From an uncultured Paracoccaceae bacterium (GTDB lineage Bacteria > Pseudomonadota > Alphaproteobacteria > Rhodobacterales > Rhodobacteraceae), in contig CAJXWO010000006.1 in the NCBI GenBank assembly GCA_913062865.1, positions 1-64,000 on the forward strand: a DNA stretch of 64,000 bases. Reading direction: 5' to 3'. The position numbers and the translations under genes are program-made. Under the pieces are notes generated by a model that was not told the DNA's origin, made no database searches, and saw nothing but the letters and a program-made list of their open reading frames with translations. Shown here one piece after another: positions 32,445 to 39,631 of the stretch (position 1 is the first letter of the stretch; every line of letters begins with the position of its first letter).

Positions 32445-33233
32445 TCAGCGCGACAGACCGTCGAAGATTCGGCTCAACTCAGCCGCCGGGCGCTCCGTGC
32501 CCCAGGGCGCGTTGAGGATGACCATGCCGCTGCCGACCATGCCGTGGCCCGGGCGCGCGGGGGGAAACCGCACCTCGTGCACAAGCGCTTTCGGGTGCGC
32601 CTGGCGCAGGGCCGCGACCATGGGGCCCTGCGCGCCATGGGTCAGGATGGGGTACCACAGCGCGATTACGCCCACGTTCCATTTCCGGTGCAGCGTGTCG
32701 ATGGTACGGGGCAGCGTGGCGTAGTCCGTCTTGATCTCGTAGCTGGGGTCGATCAGAAGAAGACCCCGTCGCGGGTTCGGTGGGCAAAGCGATTGCGCCA
32801 TCTCAATCCCGTCCCGGCGGTGCACATGGGCCGGGTAGGGCCGCATCGCGTCGCGCAGGGCCGAGGCTTCCTGCGGGTGCAACTCGGCCAAATGCATCGC
32901 ATCGTCCGGGCGCAACAGATGTGCTGCGATCAGCGGGGAACCCGGATAGGCATCGGGACCGTGATCCGCGCGGACGGCGGTGAGCACGCGCATCAGCGGA
33001 TGATCGTCCGCCAGCCATTGCGCGGCCCGCGCGCGCAGGATGCCCGCGGCCGCCTCGCCTGTCTTGACCGCCTCGGGCGCGCGCAGATCGTAGAGCCCCC
33101 GGCCCGCATGGGTTTCGAGGTAGCTGAGCGGTTTGTCCTTCTGCACGAGGTAATCGAGCATCGACGCCAGAAGCGCGTGCTTGTGCAGGTCGGCCAGGTT
33201 CCCGGCGTGGTAGATGTGTTGGTAGCTGAGCAT
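32445..33233 (-). CDS. rlmJ: 23S rRNA (adenine-N6)-methyltransferase RlmJ
   Basis: Methylates A2030 of 23S rRNA in E. coli; 262 residues here. The start MLSYQHIYHAGNLADLHKH is the diagnostic RlmJ N-terminus. THAGRGLYDL (SAM-binding) and the catalytic LLLIDPSYEIK (DPPY variant DPSY) follow. C-terminal GSGMVILNAPWG matches the family. The ATG at 33233 is chosen because it gives the conserved N-terminus; longer in-frame sequence reads into the RNA hairpin array. It is the next gene after that array on the same strand, with the array's terminator 38 bases before its start. Confidence 0.93.
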   Translation of the reverse strand: MLSYQHIYHAGNLADLHKHALLASMLDYLVQKDKPLSYLETHAGRGLYDLRAPEAVKTGEAAAGILRARAAQWLADDHPLMRVLTAVRADHGPDAYPGSPLIAAHLLRPDDAMHLAELHPQEASALRDAMRPYPAHVHRRDGIEMAQSLCPPNPRRGLLLIDPSYEIKTDYATLPRTIDTLHRKWNVGVIALWYPILTHGAQGPMVAALRQAHPKALVHEVRFPPARPGHGMVGSGMVILNAPWGTERPAAELSRIFDGLSR

Positions 33234-33270
33234 GGCGTTGCTGTGCCCGGACACTGATCTTCGGACAAGA

Positions 33271-33315
33271 CAAAAAGAAACGGCGGCACCCGGGAGGAGG
33301 ATAGGTGCCGCCGTT
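33271..33315 (-). terminator. Terminator closing the CCTCCTCCC hairpin array
   Basis: On the minus strand AACGGCGGCACC (33315-33304), a 13-base loop containing CCTCCTCCC, GGTGCCGCCGTT (33290-33279), then TTTCTTTTTG. The 12-bp stem is perfect and is followed by a T-run, so the last hairpin of the array doubles as an intrinsic terminator. Confidence 0.85.
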
Positions 33316-33595
33316 CTATTTCGGACCAGCCTCCGGGAGGAGGAGTAGAGGTCTGGCCACTTCCCGGCAGACATAAGCCTGCGGTGTTGCGCTGCAACCG
33401 TGCCAGGGAGGAGGAGAGGCACGTTTGCGCGGGTTTTACGCGACGTCAGGGAGGAGGAGAGACACCGCGTAACCGGTTGGATCGAGCCGCATATAGGCGA
33501 CAGGATCCGGAATAAAAGGGGCGGCGGTACAAGGGAGGAGGAGATGCACCGCCGCCAATTTACAGAAGACCCAGGGAGGAGGAGAGGGCCGTCTG
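33279..33595 (-). ncRNA. Array of six CCUCCUCCC-loop hairpins (CcsR/cuckoo-type small RNAs)
   Basis: Downstream of the DUF1127 gene the minus strand carries CCTCCTCCC six times (plus-strand GGGAGGAGG at 33574-33582, 33533-33541, 33449-33457, 33406-33414, 33335-33343, 33292-33300). Each copy lies in the loop of an inverted repeat whose arms differ in sequence: for example GGCGGCGGT/ACCGCCGCC (33520-33528, 33548-33556), CGTGCC/GGCACG (33399-33404, 33418-33423), and the terminator stem at 33279-33315. Stems at 33326-33356, 33436-33472 and 33567-33594 contain bulges. Conserved loops with changing but complementary arms are the signature of functional RNA. In R. sphaeroides four such RNAs (CcsR1-4) are cotranscribed with a DUF1127 gene and act in oxidative-stress responses; the loop can pair with Shine-Dalgarno-like GGAGG. 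Six here is more than that set. Function in this organism is inferred. Confidence 0.85.
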
Positions 33596-33603
33596 ATCTC
33601 GGT

Positions 33604-33840
33604 TCAAGACACGGCTTCCTTAGCTGCGCGAAGCGCTACGCCGCGCAATTCGCTGCGTACGAGGCCCAGATCGGCCAGTTCGCGGTCGCTCAGGACAGCC
33701 ATTTCGTTGAATGTGGTCTTGAAGACGCGACGCTGTGCGCGATACTTCGCCAGCGCCGCCAGCGCCGCCAGGGCGGCGTTCAGGCGCTCGGTCAGGCCGG
33801 ATTTCGCGGTCGCGTTCAGAATTTCGTTTGCGTATGCCAT
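33604..33840 (-). CDS. DUF1127 small protein (CcaF1-like)
   Basis: Basic protein of 78 residues. The C-terminal half FNEMAVLSDRELADLGLVRSELRGVA is the DUF1127 (YjiS-like) motif; the N-terminus (MAYANEILNATAKSGLTERL) and an Ala-rich helix precede it. DUF1127 proteins are short Arg-rich RNA-associated proteins; the R. sphaeroides CcaF1 binds RNA and influences maturation of the cotranscribed CcsR RNAs. Here the RNA hairpin array begins within ten bases of the stop codon, on the same strand, matching that arrangement. The start at 33840 begins a family-typical N-terminus; 26 further in-frame upstream codons lie in the promoter region. Confidence 0.9.
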   Translation of the reverse strand: MAYANEILNATAKSGLTERLNAALAALAALAKYRAQRRVFKTTFNEMAVLSDRELADLGLVRSELRGVALRAAKEAVS

Positions 33841-33890
33841 GTTGCGTCTCGGTCGGTTGATATGTGCAGCCCGTTCGCTGCGTTGATCCA

Positions 33891-33918
33891 AAGATAGGAC
33901 AATGCTGCGCCTGCACAA
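33891..33918 (-). promoter_or_regulatory. Candidate promoter of the DUF1127-RNA array operon
   Basis: On the minus strand TTGTGC (33918-33913), a 16-base spacer, TATCTT (33896-33891), about 50 bases before the DUF1127 start. A second TTGACC lies further upstream (complement near 33930). In R. sphaeroides this operon is under RpoHI/RpoHII stress sigma factors; the boxes here do not clearly discriminate between sigma classes. Confidence 0.35.
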
Positions 33919-34084
33919 TAGTTTTCGGGGTCAATGCTGCCATGCAGAAAATGCATATGCTTTGCTGACCTTAGTTTCGGCAGCGGGGACACAGACTGCC
34001 CATTTCCCGGGCACTTCCGTGATCGGGCTTGCGCCGTGGGCCGGCGACGCCACATGAAACGGCAGACATGAACGGAGGACAGGC

Positions 34085-35167
34085 ATGACGGTAACGGCAG
34101 AGGCGGTCCGCGCGACTTTGTACAAGGTGGCGCTCCCGGACGGCGGGACGCTGATCAGCCGCGATTTGATTCGCGCGCTGCAGGTCGAAGGCGGACAGGT
34201 CCGCTTTGTCATCGAGGCGCCGGATGCCGACACGGCGCGGCGGATGGAGCCGGTGCGCGCCGCGGCCGAACAGGCCGTTGCCGCCATGCCCGGGGTCGAC
34301 AAGGCATCGGTGGCCCTGACCGCCCACGGGCCTGCCCCCGCCCCGGGCCCCCGCAAGGACGCGCCGAGCCTCAAGATCGGTGGACACCCGACGCCCCAGG
34401 CTGGGCCCACCAAGCCTGCAGGGGTCGACCGCATCCTCGCGGTGGGCTCGGGCAAGGGCGGCGTCGGCAAATCGACCGTGTCGTCGAACCTCGCTGTGGC
34501 ACTGGCGCGGCAGGGGCGGCGCGTCGGGCTGCTCGATGCCGATATCTACGGGCCCTCGCAGCCGCGGATGATGGGGGTGACCAAGCGCCCCGCATCGCCC
34601 GACGGCAAGACGATCATACCCCTGCACGCCCATGGTGTGACGCTGATGTCCATCGGCTTGATGATGGAAGAGGGCAAGGCGGTGGTCTGGCGAGGTCCGA
34701 TGCTGATGGGGGCGCTTCAGCAGATGCTGGGGCAGGTGCAATGGGGCGATCTGGACGTGCTGATCGTCGACCTGCCGCCGGGGACCGGCGACGTGCAGCT
34801 GACCCTGTGCCAGCGTACGCAACTGACCGGGGCCATTGTCGTCTCCACGCCGCAGGACGTGGCGCTTCTGGATGCGCGCAAGGCCATCGACATGTTCGGC
34901 ACGCTCAAGACGCCCGTTTTGGGCCTGATCGAGAACATGTCGACATATATATGTCCCAACTGTGGGCACGAGGCGCATCTCTTCGGCCATGGCGGTGTGG
35001 CCGCCGAGGCGCAGAAACTGGATGTGCCCTTCCTGGGCGCACTGCCCATCGACCTCGACACCCGGCTTTCGGGCGACAGCGGCACGCCCATTGCGGCCCA
35101 GGACGGCCCGATGGCCGAGGCCTATGCCCAGATCGCCGACCGCCTGGTCAAGGGCGGCATGGCCTGA
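34085..35167 (+). CDS. apbC: Mrp/ApbC-type Fe-S cluster carrier ATPase
   Basis: P-loop NTPase of 360 residues that carries Fe-S clusters to target proteins. An N-terminal DUF59 (MIP18-like) domain spans residues 1-85, a Pro-rich linker 86-115, then the MinD/Mrp domain: deviant Walker A GSGKGGVGKST (Lys129), LLDADIYGPSQPRMMG, VDLPPGTGDVQLTL, and the cluster-binding CPNC (Cys290, Cys293) in NMSTYICPNCGHEAHLFG. Typical length and order. The 244-base gap upstream separates it from the divergent DUF1127 gene. Confidence 0.94.
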   Translation: MTVTAEAVRATLYKVALPDGGTLISRDLIRALQVEGGQVRFVIEAPDADTARRMEPVRAAAEQAVAAMPGVDKASVALTAHGPAPAPGPRKDAPSLKIGGHPTPQAGPTKPAGVDRILAVGSGKGGVGKSTVSSNLAVALARQGRRVGLLDADIYGPSQPRMMGVTKRPASPDGKTIIPLHAHGVTLMSIGLMMEEGKAVVWRGPMLMGALQQMLGQVQWGDLDVLIVDLPPGTGDVQLTLCQRTQLTGAIVVSTPQDVALLDARKAIDMFGTLKTPVLGLIENMSTYICPNCGHEAHLFGHGGVAAEAQKLDVPFLGALPIDLDTRLSGDSGTPIAAQDGPMAEAYAQIADRLVKGGMA

Positions 35168-35227
35168 CGGGGCCGCCCTGCGCTGCCCTCTTCCCCCTCT
35201 TTGCGGTCGGGGAGGCGGGCGGCTCCC

Positions 35228-35248
35228 GCCCCGGACCTGATCCGGGGC
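35228..35248. repeat. REP-like palindrome after apbC
   Basis: GCCCCGGA (35228-35235), loop CCTGA, TCCGGGGC (35241-35248): a perfect 8-bp stem of the same style as the pair at 29271-29314, 60 bases after the apbC stop. It may mark the mRNA end. From here to about 35550 I see no gene. Confidence 0.5.
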
Positions 35249-35558
35249 CTCTCCTCAAACCGATGAAGCCCATGGGAAAGTATGGGACGGGCATGGCGCC
35301 AATGCTTGTTCCGCGGTGGCCTCATGCTCCGCGAGTCGCATGAGGCCCGATTGACCGCGTAAAACAGGTGTGATTCGAAGGGACACATCGGCGTTCACCC
35401 GGCGATCTGCGCCCCCAAGGCGTGTCCGGATGGCCTGTCCGCAAAAAATCTGGGAAATCATGGGTCATCTGATCGAGGTGTCTGATGGGCCCATATTTAG
35501 TATTTGTGCAATCTAGGCGCGCAATATAGGCGGCGTTCACGGCCTAAATTGGCACAGC

Positions 35559-35590
35559 ATGTTGTTTCAGAGTGGGCCCTAAAACAACAT
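35559..35590. promoter_or_regulatory. AT-rich dyad upstream of the dcw leader
   Basis: ATGTTGTTT (35559-35567) and AAACAACAT (35582-35590) are exact complements separated by 14 bases containing GGGCCC. It is either an operator for a dimeric regulator or the first hairpin of a long leader. No regulator can be named from the sequence. Confidence 0.4.
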
Positions 35591-35602
35591 CTCGACGCGA
35601 GC

Positions 35603-35637
35603 TCCCACAAAAATCTGTTGCTTCCCATCAAATCCCA
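35603..35637. promoter_or_regulatory. TCCCA repeats, candidate MraZ boxes
   Basis: TCCCA occurs at 35603-35607, 35623-35627 and 35633-35637, in steps of 20 and 10 bases, with a further CCCA at 35651. On the opposite strand this is TGGGA with 10-base phasing, the spacing of the TGGG repeats bound by MraZ (TGGG separated by about six bases) upstream of mraZ in other bacteria. Autoregulation of the dcw operon is therefore plausible. Orientation is opposite to mraZ and the third spacing is irregular, so confidence is limited. Confidence 0.4.
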
Positions 35638-35639
35638 TG

Positions 35640-35857
35640 GCATCCATAAACCCACGATGAGGTCGGGAAGGGGCACACAAAGAACCCCGACAAAAATCCC
35701 AAGAGCAAGGTTTCATACAGGCACCCGCTTTCATCGCACAAAGAGATCCGGCGCGCGGGCGAGCAGACATCCCCCCAGGTGGCGCGCGACGTCGGACACC
35801 CAGCAATGGGACGAGGGCGGCGGGTTGAGCAGTGGCAGCGGCTCAACCCGCCGTTTT
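35640..35857 (+). ncRNA. UpsM-like leader RNA of the dcw cluster
   Basis: The gap before mraZ (35168-35907) is 740 bases long, and its last part ends in a strong terminator 51 bases before the mraZ start. In R. sphaeroides the same position yields UpsM, a roughly 206-nt small RNA from the extended dcw leader, released by partial termination. Here a smaller stem GTCGGG/CCCGAC (35662-35667, 35686-35691) and the terminator stem would form. The 5' end given is a guess from the known size of UpsM; no convincing promoter was found. Read-through must supply dcw mRNA unless another promoter exists. Confidence 0.5.
35818..35857 (+). terminator. Intrinsic terminator just upstream of mraZ
   Basis: CGGCGGGTTGAGC (35818-35830), loop agtggcagcg, GCTCAACCCGCCG (35841-35853), then TTTT. 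A perfect 13-bp stem placed before, not after, the operon, which implies attenuation or release of a leader RNA. Confidence 0.88.
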
Positions 35858-35907
35858 CCATTCCGGGTGGCGCAACCGCCGCAAGGCTTTCGGGGGCGGA
35901 GAGGACA

Positions 35908-36414
35908 GTGGACCGCAAGCGCAGGTTCATAGGCGAAGACCTGTTCAAGGTCGACACGAAGGGTCGGGTGTCCATCCCGGCCTCGTTCCGCCGTGTGCTT
36001 GCCGCGGGCGACCCGGACTGGCAGGACGGGCAGAACCCGCAGGTCGTCATCGTCTATGGCGATGAAAAGCGGAACTACCTGGAATGCTTCACGATCGAGG
36101 CGATCGAAAAGATCTACGACAAGATCGAAAAGCTGCCCCGCGCCGACAAGCGCCGCCGCGCGCTGCAACGGCTTTATTCTACCCACGCCTTCACCACTTC
36201 GGTCGACGAGACCGGGCGCATGGTCCTGCCTGCGAAGCTGCGCAAGAAGATTGCGCTCGAGGGTGAGGCGTTTTTTGCCGGCACGGGCGAGGCGTTCGAG
36301 ATCTGGAAGCCTGAAACCTATGATGCCGAGATGGACAAGGATCTGACCGAGGACGACGGGTTCGACCCGGATGTCGATGCCGCGGTCTATCTCGACGGCG
36401 ACGAAGAGGGCTGA
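35908..36414 (+). CDS. mraZ: MraZ, transcriptional regulator of the dcw cluster
   Basis: AbrB-fold DNA-binding protein of 168 residues with the two SpoVT-AbrB repeats: [19 protein letters not shown] (about residues 12-30) and [19 protein letters not shown] (about 97-115). MraZ binds TGGG repeats and represses its own operon in E. coli. The start is a GTG at 35908 preceded by ggagaggaca; longer frames would begin inside the terminator. C-terminal acidic tail ([19 protein letters not shown]) is longer than in E. coli. First gene of the dcw operon; rsmH starts four bases after its stop. Confidence 0.93.
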   Translation: MDRKRRFIGEDLFKVDTKGRVSIPASFRRVLAAGDPDWQDGQNPQVVIVYGDEKRNYLECFTIEAIEKIYDKIEKLPRADKRRRALQRLYSTHAFTTSVDETGRMVLPAKLRKKIALEGEAFFAGTGEAFEIWKPETYDAEMDKDLTEDDGFDPDVDAAVYLDGDEEG

Positions 36415-36418
36415 CCCG

Positions 36419-37411
36419 ATGGCCGCTGCCGCCGCCGCTTCAGCCGACGACCCGCATATCCCCGTTCTGCTTGACCCGTTGCTGGATGCCGTTGCACCCG
36501 TCACGGGCACCTGGCTTGACGGAACCTTCGGCGCGGGCGGCTACACGCGTGGGCTGCTGGATGCGGGTGCGGACAAGGTGATCGCCGTGGATCGCGATCC
36601 GCTCGCCTTCGAGATGGCGCGGGGTTGGGCCGCGGACTACGGCGACCGGATCGAGATGGTGCAGGGCGTCTTTTCGCGGATGGACGACTACGGCGCTGAT
36701 CTTGACGGGATCGTGCTGGACCTGGGCGTGAGTTCCATGCAACTCGACCAGGCCGAGCGCGGCTTTTCCTTTTTGCGCGACGGCCCGCTCGACATGCGGA
36801 TGAGCCAGGAGGGGCCGTCGGCCGCGGATCTGGTGAACACCGCCGAGGCGGATGAACTGGCCGATATCCTGTTTCATTACGGCGAGGAACGGGCTTCGCG
36901 CCGGATCGCGCGGGCAATCGTGGCAGCGCGGGACGCCGCGCCGATCACCACGACCCTGCAGCTTGCCGAGATCGTCGAGGGCTGCCTGCCGCGCGCCAAG
37001 CCCGGCCAGTCCCACCCCGCAACCCGTAGTTTCCAGGCCCTGCGCATCGCGGTGAACGACGAGTATGGCGAGCTGGCCGAGGGCCTGGCCGCGGCGGAGC
37101 GGGCGCTCCGGCCCGGTGGCCGCCTGGCGGTCGTCACCTTCCATTCCATCGAGGACCGGATGGTGAAACGCTTTTTCCAGGTCGCCTCGGGCGGGGCGGG
37201 GCGGGCGAACCGCTATGCCCCCCAGGTCGAAGAGGCTGCGCCGCCCTTTCGCCTGCTCAAACGCAAGGCGATCACGGCGGACGCGGCCGAACTTGCCGCC
37301 AACCCGCGCGCGCGCTCGGCCAAGCTGCGGGTGGCCGAACGCACCGAGGCACCCGCCCGCGCGGTCGATCCGCGCAGGCTGGGCATGCCGGTTTTGAAGA
37401 GGAAACGTTAG
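36419..37411 (+). CDS. rsmH: 16S rRNA (cytosine-N4)-methyltransferase RsmH
   Basis: Methylates N4 of C1402 in 16S rRNA; 330 residues. [35 protein letters not shown] is the conserved N-terminus with the SAM loop. [30 protein letters not shown] and [24 protein letters not shown] are hallmark motifs. Formerly mraW. Stop is three bases before ftsL. Confidence 0.96.
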   Translation: MAAAAAASADDPHIPVLLDPLLDAVAPVTGTWLDGTFGAGGYTRGLLDAGADKVIAVDRDPLAFEMARGWAADYGDRIEMVQGVFSRMDDYGADLDGIVLDLGVSSMQLDQAERGFSFLRDGPLDMRMSQEGPSAADLVNTAEADELADILFHYGEERASRRIARAIVAARDAAPITTTLQLAEIVEGCLPRAKPGQSHPATRSFQALRIAVNDEYGELAEGLAAAERALRPGGRLAVVTFHSIEDRMVKRFFQVASGGAGRANRYAPQVEEAAPPFRLLKRKAITADAAELAANPRARSAKLRVAERTEAPARAVDPRRLGMPVLKRKR

Positions 37412-37414
37412 AAA

Positions 37415-37807
37415 ATGCGGAGCCTGTTCTATATCACGACGGCCCTTGCGGTCATTGGTCTGGCCTTCTGGGCCTACCGAGAGAACTATGAAACCCAGGA
37501 AGCGCTGGCCGAGGTCGAGGCGCTGCAACGGGATATCGGGGCGGCGCGCGACCGCCTGGGCGTGCTGCGCGCCGAATGGGCCTATCTGAACCGTCCCGAC
37601 CGGCTGCGTGACCTTGCGGATCTGAACTTCGACCGCCTGGGCCTGTTGCCGTTCCGGCCCGACCAGTTCGGCCGCGCCGACCAGGTGGCCTTTCCGTTGC
37701 CCGAATTGCCCGGTCTGCCGGGGCTGACCCTGGATCAGCTGGACTTCGACAGCGCGGTCGACGTGTCGAACAGCGACTCGCAGACCGAAGGGGAGGACAT
37801 TCCATGA
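37415..37807 (+). CDS. ftsL: Cell division protein FtsL
   Basis: Bitopic septal protein of 130 residues: a transmembrane helix at about 5-21 (FYITTALAVIGLAFWAY), then a periplasmic coiled coil (ETQEALAEVEALQRDIGAARDRLGVLRAEWAYLNRP), then a short acidic tail. FtsL forms the FtsQLB complex that activates FtsWI. The call relies on layout and position between rsmH and ftsI, since FtsL sequences diverge. Its stop overlaps the ftsI start by four bases (ATGA). Confidence 0.88.
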   Translation: MRSLFYITTALAVIGLAFWAYRENYETQEALAEVEALQRDIGAARDRLGVLRAEWAYLNRPDRLRDLADLNFDRLGLLPFRPDQFGRADQVAFPLPELPGLPGLTLDQLDFDSAVDVSNSDSQTEGEDIP

Positions 37808-39594
37808 TCCGCACGCCCCTGCGCCCGCTGGCGCGCATCCTCGAGGCGCGCTCCAAGGGCGAAAACCCGGACGCCATCGAACGCGAAAACATCCGTATCC
37901 GCCACGAGCAGATGCGTGACCGCGCCCGCCAGCGCGCCGAGGGGCGGCTCTTGATCCTAGGGATATTCTTCCTTGTGGGCTTCATGGCGGTGGGGGTGCG
38001 CATGGGCACCTTGGCCACCTCGGACCCGGCCGAGCCGCGCGCCCAGGCGCCGGGCGCGCGGATTACCGCGCAGCGGGCCGACATCGTGGACCGTCGCGGC
38101 CGGATCCTGGCCACGAACATGGACACCCATGCGCTGTACGCCCAGCCGCCGCAGATGATCGAACCCGAGCGCGCGGCGCGCGAGCTGGTCAAGATCTTTC
38201 CCGATCTCGAGGCCGAGGACCTGATCGAGGATTTCACCGGCAAGCGGAAATTCCTGTGGATCAAGAAAAAGATCAGCCCCGAGCAAAAGCAGGCGGTGCA
38301 TGATATCGGCGAGCCGGGCCTGTTGTTCGGCCCGCGCGAGATGCGGCTTTATCCCAACGGCCGGATCGCATCGCATATCCTGGGCGGGGCGAGCTTTGGG
38401 CGCGAAGGCGTCCATTCCGCCGAGGTGATCGGCGTCGCAGGCGTGGAAAAGGCGCAGGACGATGACCTGCGCGACCCGTCGCGCACGGGGCCGTTGCAGC
38501 TGTCTATCGACCTGACCGTTCAGGCCGCGGCCGAGCAGGTTCTGTATGGCGGCATGAAGCTTATGAACGCCAAGGGGGCGTCCGTGGTGCTGATGGATGT
38601 GCACACGGGCGAGATCGTGGCCATGGCGTCGCTGCCCGATTTCGACCCCAACGACCGCCCCGTGCCGCTGACCACGGGCGATCAGGGCGACAGCCCGCTG
38701 TTCAACCGCGCGGTGCAGGGCGTCTACGAGCTGGGTTCGGTCTTCAAGATCTTCACCGCCGCGCAGGCGATCGAACTGGGGCTCGTGAACGAGAACACGG
38801 TGATCAACACCTCGACCCCGCTCAAGATTTCCGGCTTCACGATCAGCGAATTCCAGAACAAGAACTACGGCGATCTGAGCGTCGCCGACGTGATCGTCAA
38901 AAGCTCCAACCGGGGAACGGGGCGGCTGGCGCTGATGATCGGGGGTGAGCGGCAGCGGGCGTTTCTCGATTCCCTTGGGTTGCTTGAGCCCACGCCGCTG
39001 GAAATGGTCGAGGCCCCCACCGGCACACCGCTTCTGCCGAAGCGCTGGAGCGATCTGTCCACGACGACGATCAGTTATGGCCACGGGCTCAGCTCGTCGC
39101 CGGTGCACCTGGCAGCGGCCTATGCGACGATCGTGAATGGCGGCACCCGGGTGCGCCCGACCCTGATGAAACGCGACACGCCCCAGAACGGGCCGCGGGT
39201 CATTTCCGAGCGGACAAGTGCCGCGGCGCGCAAGATGCTGCGCGATGTCGTGGGCAGCGATCACGGCACCGCCAGCTTCGGCGAGGTGGCGGGATACCAT
39301 GTGGGGGGCAAGACCGGCACTGCGGACAAGCCCAAGACACGAGGCGGGGGTTATTACGAGGACAAGGTCATCGCGACCTTCGCCAGCGTCTTTCCCGCCC
39401 ACGATCCGAAATACGTCCTGATCCTCACGCTGGACGAACCGGTCGAGACCTCGGGGCCCAAGCCGCGCCGGACGGCGGGCTGGACGGCTGTGCCGGTGGC
39501 AGGGGAAATGATCACTCGGATCGCGCCGCTTCTCGGTCTCAGACCCGAGATTGAACCCGGTCAACAGGCTGGTGTAGTGCTGACCGCGAACTGA
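37804..39594 (+). CDS. ftsI: Septal peptidoglycan transpeptidase FtsI (PBP3)
   Basis: Class B penicillin-binding protein of 596 residues that crosslinks septal peptidoglycan. A cytoplasmic N-tail (1-42) is followed by one transmembrane helix (about 43-62, LLILGIFFLVGFMAVGVRMG). The pedestal domain contains RGRILATNMDTHALYAQP. Catalytic motifs: SVFK with nucleophile Ser312 and Lys315, SSN (Ser367-Asn369) and KTGT (Lys503). Intact and of normal length. Works with FtsW encoded nine kilobases downstream. A 37-base gap precedes murE. Confidence 0.96.
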   Translation: MIRTPLRPLARILEARSKGENPDAIERENIRIRHEQMRDRARQRAEGRLLILGIFFLVGFMAVGVRMGTLATSDPAEPRAQAPGARITAQRADIVDRRGRILATNMDTHALYAQPPQMIEPERAARELVKIFPDLEAEDLIEDFTGKRKFLWIKKKISPEQKQAVHDIGEPGLLFGPREMRLYPNGRIASHILGGASFGREGVHSAEVIGVAGVEKAQDDDLRDPSRTGPLQLSIDLTVQAAAEQVLYGGMKLMNAKGASVVLMDVHTGEIVAMASLPDFDPNDRPVPLTTGDQGDSPLFNRAVQGVYELGSVFKIFTAAQAIELGLVNENTVINTSTPLKISGFTISEFQNKNYGDLSVADVIVKSSNRGTGRLALMIGGERQRAFLDSLGLLEPTPLEMVEAPTGTPLLPKRWSDLSTTTISYGHGLSSSPVHLAAAYATIVNGGTRVRPTLMKRDTPQNGPRVISERTSAAARKMLRDVVGSDHGTASFGEVAGYHVGGKTGTADKPKTRGGGYYEDKVIATFASVFPAHDPKYVLILTLDEPVETSGPKPRRTAGWTAVPVAGEMITRIAPLLGLRPEIEPGQQAGVVLTAN

Positions 39595-39631
39595 TGCGCA
39601 AGGCGCGCGCAAGCCGGCGGGGGTGGGCAGA

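Noticed and set aside
33241-33600. CRISPR array as an explanation for the six regular repeats
   Set aside because: The repeated core is only 9-13 bases, spacing is irregular, and flanking arms are complementary to each other, which marks RNA hairpins, not repeat-spacer units; no cas genes nearby.
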